Below, one piece after another: positions 52,943-62,843 of a DNA stretch of 64,000 nucleotides. The position numbers and the translations under genes were made by a program. The DNA is from JADJPF01 sp964492845 (GTDB lineage Bacteria; Acidobacteriota; Blastocatellia; Chloracidobacteriales; JADJPF01). The notes beneath the pieces are model-generated. The model did no database searches, was not told the origin of the DNA, and was given only the letters and a program-made list of their open reading frames with translations. Where the stretch lies: NCBI GenBank assembly GCA_964492845.1, contig CAZBMZ010000002.1, forward strand, positions 248,001 to 312,000. Reading direction: 5' to 3'. Each line of letters starts with the position of its first letter. Positions within the stretch are counted from its first letter, which is position 1.

Positions 52943-54724
52943 ATGAAACTTTTGGGCATTCCTATTCTTTCTTTAGTAACTTGGTTGCCACTTGTTGGGG
53001 CAATAATCTTAATTTTTGTCCCTAAAACGCAAAAAGAAGTAATCAGACTATTTGCTAATGTTTGGGCATTGCTTTGTTTTCTAGTCTCTATCCCATTAGT
53101 TTCTAACTTTGATAAAACACTTAAAGGACTACAATTTATTGAAGATTATCAATGGATTCCATTAATTGGCGCACGCTATCAAATGGGAATCGATGGTTTA
53201 AGCTTAAGTATGGTAATGCTGACAACTTTGCTAGGAGTGATAGCAATATTTTCTTCCTGGTCAGCAATTAGCGACAGAATTAAAGAATATTATATTTTTC
53301 TCTTAATGTTACAAACAGGAATGCTTGGCACTTTTGTTGCGGTAGATATGTTTCTATTTTATGTATTTTGGGAAGTAATGCTTGTGCCAATGTATTTGTT
53401 AATAGGGATTTGGGGAACAGAAAGACGGCTTTATTCTGCTATTAAGTTTTTCCTTTATACATTAGTTGGGTCGGTTTTAATTTTACTTGCCATAATTAAA
53501 CTTTATTTTATCTTCCCTGATACTGTTGTAGGTGCTAGAGACGCTTATAACAATGCAGTTCAACTAATGGCAGAAGGCAATTTGCCTATGATTGGAATGC
53601 TTGAGCGAGCCGCAGACTTTAACGCTTCAGCAAGCGGAAGCTTTAATATTTGGGCTATGCAAGCAATGGGTAGCGCGCGAGGAGACAACGGACTTTCCTT
53701 AATTCCTATAAACTTGCAATTATGGCTCTTTGCAGCTTTTGCTATAGGGTTTGCTATTAAAGTACCAATGTTTCCATTTCATACCTGGCTTCCAGATGCA
53801 CATACAGACGCACCAACAGCCGGATCAGTGATACTTGCAGCCATTTTACTTAAAATGGGAACTTATGGTTTTCTAAGGTTTAATTTACCTATTTTAGGCG
53901 ATGCTTGTCAGGATCAAAGAGTGTTAAATATAGTAGTTCCACTAGCAATAATTGGCATAATTTATGGCGCGCTTTGTGCAATGGCTCAAAAAGATATAAA
54001 ACGCCTTATAGCTTATTCTTCTATTAGTCATTTAGGTTTTGCAATGTTAGGAATGTTTGCTCTTAACCCTAATGGAATCAATGGTTCAATAATGCAGCAA
54101 ATAAATCATGGAATTTCTACAGGTGCATTATTTTTGCTAGTTGGGGTTATTTATGAGCGTCGTCATACTCGTTTAATTAGTGAATATAGTGGTTTAGCAC
54201 AGAAAATGCCTCGTTATGCAACCCTATTTATGATTTTTACTCTTAGCTCAATTGGGCTACCTTTATTAAATGGTTTTATAGGCGAGTTTTTGCTTTTACG
54301 AGGTGCATTTGAGGCTAATAGAAAATGGGCTGGATTTGGTGTAGCAGGAATTGTTTTAAGTGCTGCTTATATGCTTTGGCTTTATCAAAGAGTCTTTTTT
54401 GGTGAGATTGAAAATGAAAGAAACCGGGAATTAGCTGACTTAAATTGGCGGGAATGGCTTTATTTTGCACCACTGCTATTTTTAGTTTTTGCTATAGGAA
54501 TTTATCCTAAGCCTATTTTAGATTTTATTGAGCAACCAACAAATACTATTGTTAAACAAGCTAAACCTTATTATTTTGAAAAAGCTGCGGGTGGCAGTTG
54601 GACTAGTCCAGCAAATAATAACCAACAAACTAATCCAACAGGGTTATTAAATTCTGCACAACCAACTAATACACCAACGCCGCAAGCTAGCCCAAAACCA
54701 AATAATGATGGGCAAAATAAATAA
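52943..54724 (+). CDS. nuoM: NADH-quinone oxidoreductase subunit M
   Basis: This 593-residue antiporter-like proton pump subunit contains YQMGIDGLSLSMVMLTT, FWEVMLVPMYLLIGIWG, FAIKVPMFPFHTWLPDAHTDAPTAGSVILA, and the KDIKRLIAYSSISHLGFAMLG motif with its conserved lysines. The chain is longer than the common 500 residues. An extra loop at about 200-245 (Ala/Ser/Gly-rich) and a low-complexity Pro/Asn/Gln tail (about 555-593) explain this. It lies between nuoL and nuoN in the standard order. Confidence 0.95.
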   Translation: MKLLGIPILSLVTWLPLVGAIILIFVPKTQKEVIRLFANVWALLCFLVSIPLVSNFDKTLKGLQFIEDYQWIPLIGARYQMGIDGLSLSMVMLTTLLGVIAIFSSWSAISDRIKEYYIFLLMLQTGMLGTFVAVDMFLFYVFWEVMLVPMYLLIGIWGTERRLYSAIKFFLYTLVGSVLILLAIIKLYFIFPDTVVGARDAYNNAVQLMAEGNLPMIGMLERAADFNASASGSFNIWAMQAMGSARGDNGLSLIPINLQLWLFAAFAIGFAIKVPMFPFHTWLPDAHTDAPTAGSVILAAILLKMGTYGFLRFNLPILGDACQDQRVLNIVVPLAIIGIIYGALCAMAQKDIKRLIAYSSISHLGFAMLGMFALNPNGINGSIMQQINHGISTGALFLLVGVIYERRHTRLISEYSGLAQKMPRYATLFMIFTLSSIGLPLLNGFIGEFLLLRGAFEANRKWAGFGVAGIVLSAAYMLWLYQRVFFGEIENERNRELADLNWREWLYFAPLLFLVFAIGIYPKPILDFIEQPTNTIVKQAKPYYFEKAAGGSWTSPANNNQQTNPTGLLNSAQPTNTPTPQASPKPNNDGQNK

Positions 54725-54755
54725 AAATGCAAAATTAGGGATATAAAAATAAACT

Positions 54756-56375
54756 ATGTTATTACAAGCATTTCCATCTTGGAAACAAGCACTTTTTTTA
54801 ATGCCAGAGTTACAGCTAACTCTATTTGCTTGTTTTGTCTTGATAGCAGATGTCTTGTTGCCTCGTGGAAAAAAAACTTTTACTGCCTATATTAGTTTAA
54901 TTGGACTGGCTTTTACGGCTTTAGGTTTGGCCCAAGTCTATTATATTACTCGTAACGCTTTGCCAACATTTATTTTCTATGACATGTATGTCATTGATTA
55001 TTTTGCATTTGTCTTTAAAGCTATCATTTTAGTAGCTACAGCCATCTCCATTGCAATTTCTATAAAGTATTTAGACCAGGAATCTAGCCAACATGGAGAT
55101 TACTATAGCTTGATGCTATTTGCTGCTACGGGAATGATGTTTATGGCTTCAGGCTATAACTTACTAATTATTTACGTAGCTTTAGAACTAATGGCAATTT
55201 CTGTTTATGTTTTAGTCGGCTATCTAAAACATAATGATAAATCCAATGAAGGAGCATTAAAATACTTTTTACTTGGGGCTTTTTCTTCCGGGATATTTCT
55301 TTATGGAGTTTCTTTAATTTACGCTACTACAGGTGAATCTAATCTCTCCAAAATTGCCTTCAAAATATCTTTTCTAGTTTTAAGTGAAGAAGTTAAATTT
55401 GGCCCAGGTGCTTATTATTTATTGGCTTTAGCCGTTATTTTAGTTGCAGTTGGATTAATGTTTAAGATTGCTGCTGTGCCGTTTCATATGTGGGCCCCGG
55501 ATGCTTACGAAGGCGCGCCTACACCAATTACAGCTTTTATGTCTGTTGGTGTAAAAGTTGCTAGCTATGCAATACTAGCAAGAATTTTCTTAATTGCTTT
55601 TCCTGCACTTCGTACCATCAAAGAAATACCAGGTTGGACAGCACTTTTAATAATTGTTGCAGCCCTAACTATGACAATTGGCAATGTTGGTGCAATGACT
55701 CAAAACAACGTTAAACGGATGTTTGCTTATTCTTCTATTGCTCAAGCAGGCTATATTTTGTTAGGGGTTATTTCAGGAAATGAAACTGGTTACACAGGCT
55801 TAATTTTCTACCTACTAGCTTACATGGCAATGAATTTAGGTGTATTTGCTATAATTATTGTATTAAAAAGAGATAAAATTGCTGGGGATAGAGTTGAGCA
55901 TTTTAATGGACTAGTAAAGAAAAACTCTGGTTTAGCAGTAATTATGTTATTTCTTTTGATTGGTTTAGCTGGTATTCCTCCTACATCAGGCTTTATTGGC
56001 AAATATTTATTGTTTGCAGGTTTAATTAGAGCTAACAATGACTGGTATAGTTTCCTAGCTGTTTTAGCTGTAATTAATACTGTAATTTCTTTTTATTATT
56101 ATGCTCGAATCATCAAAGCAATGTTTATAGAAAACCCAACAGATGACAAAGCAATTGAGGTTAATATTCATACAAAAATAGTATTAGGGCTTACAACTGC
56201 ACTAACATTATTTATAGGGGTATATCCTCAACCATTTATTGAAGTTAGTAGATTGGCTACTAGAAATTTAGCTCCAACTTTGATTAAAGAAGGTAGCCCA
56301 ACAGATTCACCTGCTACACCTGCATTACCAGAAAATAATAATCCTTCTGAATTACCTGATTTACTTCCAAAATAG
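54756..56375 (+). CDS. nuoN: NADH-quinone oxidoreductase subunit N
   Basis: This 539-residue third antiporter-like subunit contains YVALELMAISVYVLVGYLK, GLMFKIAAVPFHMWAPDAYEGAPTPITAFMSVGVK and NNVKRMFAYSSIAQAGYILLG. A proline/asparagine-rich tail (about 505-539) is cytoplasmic or periplasmic and not conserved. It is the last gene of the nuo run; the next gene, mreB, is 473 bp away. With C, D, H, J, K, L and M it supplies the membrane arm and two of the peripheral subunits, while the NADH module (E, F, G) and A, B and I are absent. Confidence 0.95.
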   Translation: MLLQAFPSWKQALFLMPELQLTLFACFVLIADVLLPRGKKTFTAYISLIGLAFTALGLAQVYYITRNALPTFIFYDMYVIDYFAFVFKAIILVATAISIAISIKYLDQESSQHGDYYSLMLFAATGMMFMASGYNLLIIYVALELMAISVYVLVGYLKHNDKSNEGALKYFLLGAFSSGIFLYGVSLIYATTGESNLSKIAFKISFLVLSEEVKFGPGAYYLLALAVILVAVGLMFKIAAVPFHMWAPDAYEGAPTPITAFMSVGVKVASYAILARIFLIAFPALRTIKEIPGWTALLIIVAALTMTIGNVGAMTQNNVKRMFAYSSIAQAGYILLGVISGNETGYTGLIFYLLAYMAMNLGVFAIIIVLKRDKIAGDRVEHFNGLVKKNSGLAVIMLFLLIGLAGIPPTSGFIGKYLLFAGLIRANNDWYSFLAVLAVINTVISFYYYARIIKAMFIENPTDDKAIEVNIHTKIVLGLTTALTLFIGVYPQPFIEVSRLATRNLAPTLIKEGSPTDSPATPALPENNNPSELPDLLPK

Positions 56376-56848
56376 TAAAACTAACTAAAAGTTAATATTT
56401 TTATTAACGCATTTTAACAGGTGCCAAATCTGATGATCTTACTTGTGTATAGTATGAATATTGTGGCACGATATGAGCAAGATAAGTTTTTAACACGCTG
56501 CCAAAAACACCTGTAGAATAAGTCTTGTTAATTGAAAATGGGCTAGTCAAAGTATTGAAAAAAATGTTTTTGTGGTAATGATAGGGAGTTTATTTAGTCG
56601 TTTTTTTTGTTTGACTTATTCTACTTAAAAAGATATGCTGCCCTACCAACTTAACTCGTTATGCTAACTAAGTCTATCTACCTAGATATCACTAAGAAAA
56701 ACCATAATAGTACTAGCTTGTTAGTGTAAAACAATTGATAAAAAACTCCAGAGAGTAATTTGACAGCACCTATAAACTTTTCCAAAAAAAAAGCCGAAAA
56801 ATTAAAGTCTTTGTGATTAAGTACATAGAGGTATAAAAAAACCTAGCA
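56376..56848. other. Intergenic region nuoN-mreB
   Basis: No coding sequence or recognisable RNA is visible in these 473 bp. The region holds the mreB promoter listed separately and a leader of about 200 nt before the mreB start. I found no clear T-tailed terminator for nuoN. Confidence 0.5.
56611..56639 (+). promoter_or_regulatory. Promoter of the mreBCD-mrdA-rodA cluster
   Basis: TTGACT (56611-56616) and TATGCT (56634-56639) are exactly 17 bp apart, preceded by a T-rich stretch that could act as an UP element. The expected start is near 56646, giving a leader of about 200 nt before the mreB ATG. A second TTGACA at 56760 has no matching -10. Confidence 0.65.
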
Positions 56849-57904
56849 ATGAAAATGAGATCCTTTTTTAATGTTTTTTCTAATGACCTAGCAATAGACT
56901 TAGGTACTGCTAACACACTAGTTTATGCTAAGGGTCGAGGGATTGTAGTAAGTGAGCCTTCCATTGTTGCAATCAATAAAATTACAAATAAAGTAGAAGC
57001 CGTAGGAAAAGAAGCTAAAGAAATGTTAGGGCGTACCCCAGGAAATATTGTAGCTATTCGTCCAATGAAAGATGGGGTAATAGCTGACTTTGAAGTTACA
57101 GAAAAAATGCTTCAACACTTTATCCGTAAAGCTCATAATGGAAAATCTTGGGTTAGTCCTAGAGTAGTAATTGGGGTTCCTGGAGAAATTACCCAAGTAG
57201 AACGCCGAGCAGTTATTGATGCTGCTAATAGAGCTAGAGCATCAGAAGTTTACCTAGTAGAAGAAGCAATGGCTGCGGCAATAGGTGCAGGACTTCCAAT
57301 AACTGAGCCTTATGGGAATATGATTGTTGATGTTGGCGGCGGTACAACAGATATAGCCGTTATTTCTTTGTCAGGTATTGTTTATTCTCGTGCTGTCCGG
57401 GTAGCAGGCAACGAATTAGACGAAGCAATCACTCAATATATTAAGCGCAAATATAATTTATTAATTGGTGAACGAACAGCAGAACAAATAAAAATTGAGC
57501 TAGGTTCAGCTTATCCTTTAGAAGAACGTCTTTCTATGGAAATTAAAGGCAGAGATTTAATTGAAGGTGTTCCAAAAACATTAACTATCTCCGATGATGA
57601 AGTGCGGGAAGCAATGGCAGACCCAATTTCAACCATAGTTAATGCTGTACGTGTCGCGCTAGAACGCACACCTCCAGAGTTATCAGCCGATATTGCTGAT
57701 AGAGGCATTGTTTTAACTGGCGGTGGTGCATTACTTAAAGGACTAGATAAATTACTAATGAAAGAAACTAGGGTGCCAGTTTCTTTGGCAGAAAATCCTT
57801 TATCTTCTGTTGTACTAGGCACTGGTAAAATGTTGGCAGATTTTGAGTTACTAAAACGAGTTAGCTTAGAAAGTGGTAATTATGGTTATAATAGCCATAA
57901 TTAA
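56849..57904 (+). CDS. mreB: Rod-shape-determining actin-like protein MreB
   Basis: The 351 residues match MreB in length. It is an ATP-binding actin homologue that forms filaments under the inner membrane and guides cell-wall insertion. Signatures are the phosphate-1 loop AIDLGTANTLVYAKGRG, the segment VAIRPMKDGVIADFEVTEKML, VVIGVPGEITQVERRAV, phosphate-2 VDVGGGTTDIAVISL, and the adenosine motif GIVLTGGGALLKGLDKLL. It is first in a five-gene elongation cluster. Confidence 0.97.
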   Translation: MKMRSFFNVFSNDLAIDLGTANTLVYAKGRGIVVSEPSIVAINKITNKVEAVGKEAKEMLGRTPGNIVAIRPMKDGVIADFEVTEKMLQHFIRKAHNGKSWVSPRVVIGVPGEITQVERRAVIDAANRARASEVYLVEEAMAAAIGAGLPITEPYGNMIVDVGGGTTDIAVISLSGIVYSRAVRVAGNELDEAITQYIKRKYNLLIGERTAEQIKIELGSAYPLEERLSMEIKGRDLIEGVPKTLTISDDEVREAMADPISTIVNAVRVALERTPPELSADIADRGIVLTGGGALLKGLDKLLMKETRVPVSLAENPLSSVVLGTGKMLADFELLKRVSLESGNYGYNSHN

Positions 57905-57936
57905 TAACTAATAGAAAATACCAGATGATTTAAGTT

Positions 57937-58791
57937 ATGTCTGTAGTAGAAACTGGAAAAAATCGTACTCCAATTGTATTAGTAGTATTACTGGTTGTTC
58001 AGTTACTATCTATGTCTTGGTTTGGACGTACTAAAGATGGACGACCTAATTTACTGCAAAGCTGGGTTTTAACGGCTATGTACCCATTCCAAAAAGCAGG
58101 TGGTGGTGTAGGTTCTTTCTTTTACAACATTTGGGATGGATATATTAATTTGATAGGGGCAAAACAAGAAAACGAACGATTAAAAGCAGCAAATGACAAA
58201 CTTAATCAAGAGGTTTTTAAGCTTAAAGAAGAAATAGCTTCTACTAGTCGTTCTGCTAAAGTTTTAGAACTCCAAGATAGTTTGCCTTATAAATCTATTG
58301 CTGCACAGGTTATTGCTCGGTCTGGAAATGATTTTTACAATAAAATAATTATTGATAAAGGCCGATTGGACGGCGTAAAACTTCATCAAGCTGTTATTAC
58401 TCCAGCGGGAATAATCGGTAGAGTTATAGGTCTTGGGCCACTAGCAGCACAAGTACAACTTATTACAGATAGTTATGCTGGTGTTGGTGCGCAACTTTCA
58501 GAATCTCGTGCTTATGGTGAGGTTAAAGGTCAAGGAAAAATGCTTTGTGAAATGCGCAATGTTTCTGGTTTAGAAGCTGTTAAAGAAGGCGAAGCTATTA
58601 TTACTACAGGGCTTGATGGCATTTATCCTAAAGGCTTATTGGTTGGGTATGTGCAAGAAGTAGGTTTGGGCAGTGGTGCTAAAAGTCATCGAATTGTTGT
58701 TCGTCCCGCTGCGGGTTTAGATGGGTTGGAAGAAGTTTTAGTATTACAACTCTCAGAACAAGAATTTCAAATTGATGAAACTATTAAGTAA
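57937..58791 (+). CDS. mreC: Rod-shape-determining protein MreC
   Basis: This 284-residue protein has one N-terminal membrane helix (about 12-26), a coiled coil (about 70-105; QENERLKAANDKLNQEVFKLKEE) and a periplasmic beta-barrel domain. The conserved core reads VIARSGNDFYNKIIIDKG and VITPAGIIGRVIGLGPLAAQVQLITD, with YPKGLLVGYVQEV near the end. MreC links MreB filaments to the wall synthases PBP2 and RodA. It lies 33 bp after mreB and 9 bp before mreD. Confidence 0.95.
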   Translation: MSVVETGKNRTPIVLVVLLVVQLLSMSWFGRTKDGRPNLLQSWVLTAMYPFQKAGGGVGSFFYNIWDGYINLIGAKQENERLKAANDKLNQEVFKLKEEIASTSRSAKVLELQDSLPYKSIAAQVIARSGNDFYNKIIIDKGRLDGVKLHQAVITPAGIIGRVIGLGPLAAQVQLITDSYAGVGAQLSESRAYGEVKGQGKMLCEMRNVSGLEAVKEGEAIITTGLDGIYPKGLLVGYVQEVGLGSGAKSHRIVVRPAAGLDGLEEVLVLQLSEQEFQIDETIK

Positions 58792-58799
58792 GAATATTT

Positions 58800-59327
58800 T
58801 TGGAATTTAATACAGTGCAAGTTATTAAAATAATTATTGCAATTATTTTCTTTGTCGCATTACAAGGGCTATTGCCTCTTTATATCCCACAATTTACTAA
58901 AGTTGATATCCCACTTGTTTTGTCTGTTTATTTAGCACTTAAACGAAACCCTATGCAAGGGACACTAGTTGGTGCAGCTACTGGTTATACTTCAGATATA
59001 GCTTCTGGTGTTAGTTTATTAGGCGCAGGTGGTTTTACCAAAACATTGATTGGATTTATTATTGCTAGCATTAATGTTCACTTTGCTATAGATAACAAAT
59101 TAACTAGACTTTTTGTGCTTGTGCTGGCTTCTGTAGTAAATGTTACTTTATTTTTAGCTTTACACTATGTTTTTAATTCATTACCTATAAATTTAAACAC
59201 TCCTGAAATTGTAAAATTGACAGCTTGGCAAGCAGCAGGTAATCTTATTATAGGATTTTTTCTTTTTCCTATTTTGGATAGGATCTTTACACAAAATTCT
59301 TATGGTGGTAATGCTAGAGTTTATTAA
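58800..59327 (+). CDS. mreD: Rod-shape-determining protein MreD
   Basis: The 175 residues contain five or six hydrophobic helices. The MreD pattern is recognisable in QGTLVGAATGYTSDIASGVSLLGAGGFTKTLIGFI. The start is uncertain because no ATG is available near the 5' end. TTG at 58800 gives the longest frame and GTG at 58815 is an alternative. It is an inner-membrane partner of MreC. The next gene starts 79 bp later. Confidence 0.88.
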   Translation: MEFNTVQVIKIIIAIIFFVALQGLLPLYIPQFTKVDIPLVLSVYLALKRNPMQGTLVGAATGYTSDIASGVSLLGAGGFTKTLIGFIIASINVHFAIDNKLTRLFVLVLASVVNVTLFLALHYVFNSLPINLNTPEIVKLTAWQAAGNLIIGFFLFPILDRIFTQNSYGGNARVY

Positions 59328-59405
59328 TAACTCTATGGATTTAGTTAAAAAGCCTCTTTTGATTTACTTACGTATATTGTTGGGTGTGAGGTGTTAAAAT
59401 AAATT

Positions 59406-61421
59406 ATGTCAAAAAAGAAAATTTTTGACGATCCAACACAACAACTTTTCAAACCTCGTGGACGAATCCTATTTTTTAAGTATTTTGTCTTACTATTTTT
59501 TGTTATTATTGGGGTTCGTTTTTGGTTCCTCCAAGTAGTTAATCATGAACATTATGTTAAAGCTGCTGAAAATAATCGGATCCGTGAAATACCTATTCCA
59601 GCAACAAGAGGAACTATTCTTGATAGAGAAGGCAAGATTTTAGTTGATAGTACACCTACTTACAGCATAATGCTGTATCAGGAAGATATGGTAGATAAAG
59701 AGACTACCATAGAAATCCTAACAAAAAGATTTGCTTTAGACAGAAACTATGTTGTAAGAATGATGAATGCTCCAGGCTCACGAACTCGACCGGTAGCAAT
59801 AAAAACAAATGCTACTGTTAGTGATCGTGCTTGGATTGAATCCCATGAATTTGAACATCCAGAATTAAAAATAGAGCTACAACCGCAAAGACGCTATCCA
59901 TTAGGCGAAATTCTTTCCCATGTTGTTGGATATGTTGGAGAAATTACAGAAGAACAACTAAGAGATCCAACCTATGAATATTGCCGTCCTGGTGACACTA
60001 TTGGTCAAGCTGGAATTGAACAATCTTATAATAAGATTTTAATGGGTAAAGAAGGCTATAGACGAGTTTTAGTAGATAGCCGAGGTAGAGTCTTACAACA
60101 ACTTGAAGAAATTCCACCTATTCCAGGTCAAGATATTATCACTACAATAGATTTAGATATTCAAATGGTAGCAGAAGAAGGACTAGCGGCTACAGGTCAT
60201 TATGGAACTGTTGTAATAAATGATCCTAGAGATGGTGGAATTTTAGCTCTAGTTTCACATCCTGCTTATGATCCAAACCTTTTTGCTCAAGGTATTAAAC
60301 CTGCTGATTTTAATCGTCTGGTAACAAATCCTAAACGTCCGCTTCGTAATCGTGCAATTCAAGATCGCTATCCTCCTGGCTCTACATGGAAGATACTAAT
60401 GGCTGTAGCAGCTTTAGAAGAAAAAGTAGTTACTGATAAACAAGCTTTGCCATGTGGAGGAGGTATTTCTACAGGTGGAAGATTTGTTCATTGTTGGGGG
60501 GGGCATGGTGCGCCAGATGTTAGACGAGCTATAGAAATTTCTTGTGATGGTTATTTTTACCGTCAAGGTATTAAATTAGGTATAGATAATTTAGAAAAAT
60601 GGCAGGCTTTATTAGGCACAGGTGTTAAAACAGGGATAGACTTGCCAAATGAAACAAAAGGTATTGTTCCTAGTCGTCAATGGAAGCGTAGAGAGTACCC
60701 TAAAACGCCGCAATGGACAGAAGCAGACATGGTTTATGCTTCTATTGGTCAATCTGGTGTTTCAACTACTCCAATACAAATTATGCATGCTGTAACAGGT
60801 ATTGGAATGGGCGGACATTTCTACACACCTCATGTTTTTAAGGAAGCTCGCGCTACAGAACAAAGTCCAGCAGTTATACATAATGCTAAGCCCCGTGAAG
60901 CAGGTTTTAGCGAAGAAACTTGGAAAGTAGTTTCTGAAGGTATGTGGCGCGTAGTAAATGGTTCTGGTACTGCTCGTCGTGCAGCAATTGCTAATTTTGA
61001 TGTTTCTGGAAAAACAGGTACTGCTCAAGTTGTAGGTATTAGAGATGGTGCTAAAGGTGAGCAAAAGGAACATGCTTGGTTTGTTAGTTATGCTCCTAAA
61101 GGTGCGCCAGAAATAGGTGGTGTTGCACTTGTTGAACATGCTGGTCACGGTGGTACAGAATCTGCTCCAATAGTTAAAGCTTGTTTTGAAGAATATTTGC
61201 GTAAGAAAAAAGGATTACCAAAAGAAGAATTAGCACAAGATACAAAACCAGATAAAAACAAACCTACTAATAATCCTGCTACAAGAGCCGAAGCACCTGC
61301 AAAACCTGTTAATAAACCTGAAAAACCAGTAGTAAAACCAGCAGTAAAACCAGTTGCATTAGTTGAGCCTCTTAATAATCGTTCAACAGCTAAACCCGCT
61401 AGTTTTGGAGGGCAAAACTAA
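59406..61421 (+). CDS. mrdA: Penicillin-binding protein 2 (elongation transpeptidase)
   Basis: This 671-residue peptidoglycan transpeptidase has one membrane helix (about 24-44), a dimerisation/pedestal region starting near IPATRGTILDREGKIL, and the transpeptidase domain. The active-site serine is in PPGSTWKI near residue 326; SCD replaces the usual SxN motif in SCDGYFYRQG, as is common in this class; and the KTG motif is SGKTGTAQV near 534. A Pro/Lys/Asn-rich C-terminal tail of about 65 residues (after 600) is unusual and probably disordered. It forms the elongasome pair with RodA, whose ATG overlaps its TAA by one base. Confidence 0.95.
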   Translation: MSKKKIFDDPTQQLFKPRGRILFFKYFVLLFFVIIGVRFWFLQVVNHEHYVKAAENNRIREIPIPATRGTILDREGKILVDSTPTYSIMLYQEDMVDKETTIEILTKRFALDRNYVVRMMNAPGSRTRPVAIKTNATVSDRAWIESHEFEHPELKIELQPQRRYPLGEILSHVVGYVGEITEEQLRDPTYEYCRPGDTIGQAGIEQSYNKILMGKEGYRRVLVDSRGRVLQQLEEIPPIPGQDIITTIDLDIQMVAEEGLAATGHYGTVVINDPRDGGILALVSHPAYDPNLFAQGIKPADFNRLVTNPKRPLRNRAIQDRYPPGSTWKILMAVAALEEKVVTDKQALPCGGGISTGGRFVHCWGGHGAPDVRRAIEISCDGYFYRQGIKLGIDNLEKWQALLGTGVKTGIDLPNETKGIVPSRQWKRREYPKTPQWTEADMVYASIGQSGVSTTPIQIMHAVTGIGMGGHFYTPHVFKEARATEQSPAVIHNAKPREAGFSEETWKVVSEGMWRVVNGSGTARRAAIANFDVSGKTGTAQVVGIRDGAKGEQKEHAWFVSYAPKGAPEIGGVALVEHAGHGGTESAPIVKACFEEYLRKKKGLPKEELAQDTKPDKNKPTNNPATRAEAPAKPVNKPEKPVVKPAVKPVALVEPLNNRSTAKPASFGGQN

Positions 61422-62557
61422 TGATTGCATTAAGAGAAACCCGAAGATGGCGTGATTTTGATTGGTTATTGCTAATGGCAGTTTTTGGTTTGTTGGCTTT
61501 AGGAACTACAGAAATTTATAGTTCTGTGCCAAGTACAGGAATAATTTACAAAGATTTTTGGTTTAAGCAAGTTATTGCAATTACTGTTGGTTTGACTGCA
61601 TTTACATTTGTAATCTTTGTAGATTATCGACGTATCTACAATTATATTCCACAAATTTATGTTGGGTCTTTGCTACTACTTGTTGCAGTTTTAATTTTTG
61701 GACATGAAGTAAAGGGACAAAAGAACTGGATAAATTTTGGGCCTATGTCGCTTCAGCCCTCAGAACTAGCTAAAATTGCAGTAATTTTGGCTTTGGCTCG
61801 CTATCTTTCTCCTCTTCGTAAAGGTAATTTACCTTGGAAAGATGTTGGAGTTGCTTGTGCTATTACGGCTGTTCCTATGGGATTAATTATGTTACAGCCT
61901 GATACAGGTTCAGCTTTAACTTTTATTCCTGTTCTAGCTTTGCTACTTTTTATGAGTGGTTTTAACTTAAAACTAATAATTGCTACTGCTGTTACTGTTA
62001 TGGTTGTAACACCACTGGCTTATGTACATGTACTAAAACCACACGTCTTAAAAAATTACCAAATAATGAGAATTGAAGCAATTCTTAACCCAGATTTATT
62101 TGAACAAGCAGAATTTCGACGTGAATATGGTTATCAAACCATGCAATCTGTTATTGCAGTGGGATCAGGTGGAGTAACTGGTACAGGGATTACAAAAGGC
62201 ACTCAAAGTAGACTAGGCTTTTTACCAGAACATCATACAGACTTTATTGCTTCAGTTTTGGCTGAAGAGATGGGATTTGTTGGCAGTATTTCTGCACTTC
62301 TGCTATATTTGTTCATAATTATGCGTTCTATCGGTTTAGCAGAACGCTCCCGTGATCGTTTTGGTATGCTAATTATACTAGGATTTACGGGCTTGATTTT
62401 CTTTCATGTGGTGGTAAATATTGGGATGGTTGTAGGTTTACTACCAATTATAGGTATTACACTACCTTTAATGAGCTATGGTGGTTCTTCTGTTTTAAGT
62501 ATGATGATTTTAATTGGTTTGGTTATTAACATAAACCTAAGACGTTTTGCCAATTAG
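61421..62557 (+). CDS. rodA: Rod-shape-determining glycosyltransferase RodA
   Basis: This 378-residue SEDS-family membrane protein has about ten helices. It polymerises lipid II into glycan strands together with PBP2. Family marks are the segment QKNWINFGPMSLQPSELAKIAVILALARYLS, LIMLQPDTGSALTFIPV, GTGITKGTQSRLGFLPEHHTDFIASVLAEEMGF, and GITLPLMSYGGSSVLSMM at the end. The start ATG overlaps the stop of mrdA, so the two are translationally coupled. RodA and not FtsW is chosen because of the mre-mrdA context. Confidence 0.95.
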   Translation: MIALRETRRWRDFDWLLLMAVFGLLALGTTEIYSSVPSTGIIYKDFWFKQVIAITVGLTAFTFVIFVDYRRIYNYIPQIYVGSLLLLVAVLIFGHEVKGQKNWINFGPMSLQPSELAKIAVILALARYLSPLRKGNLPWKDVGVACAITAVPMGLIMLQPDTGSALTFIPVLALLLFMSGFNLKLIIATAVTVMVVTPLAYVHVLKPHVLKNYQIMRIEAILNPDLFEQAEFRREYGYQTMQSVIAVGSGGVTGTGITKGTQSRLGFLPEHHTDFIASVLAEEMGFVGSISALLLYLFIIMRSIGLAERSRDRFGMLIILGFTGLIFFHVVVNIGMVVGLLPIIGITLPLMSYGGSSVLSMMILIGLVININLRRFAN

Positions 62558-62843
62558 ACATCCTTTTTTCAGTAATTATATTTATAGATGATTAAAGCCT
62601 TTGACGCTTTATCTATTTAACTGAAAAATCAAAATTGACAGGCTTAAAAAGCAGAGTTTGTTTACATAAAAGTTATCTAGTTTAAGTAAACAATTTGTTT
62701 TATATAAAACAATTAGCGAAATCTAAATAGATTAGGCCCAACTACTAGACTTTGGTTTTAGGAATAATTGTGTAAGTTTTAAGCTAAGTGTAATTTAATC
62801 CTGCTTGATTTTGGGAGTTTTTCAGTTATGAAAGGTCCCCAAA

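Noticed and set aside
56760..56790. Second mreB promoter at the TTGACA near 56760
   Set aside because: No -10 box lies 15-19 bp downstream; that stretch is an A-run.
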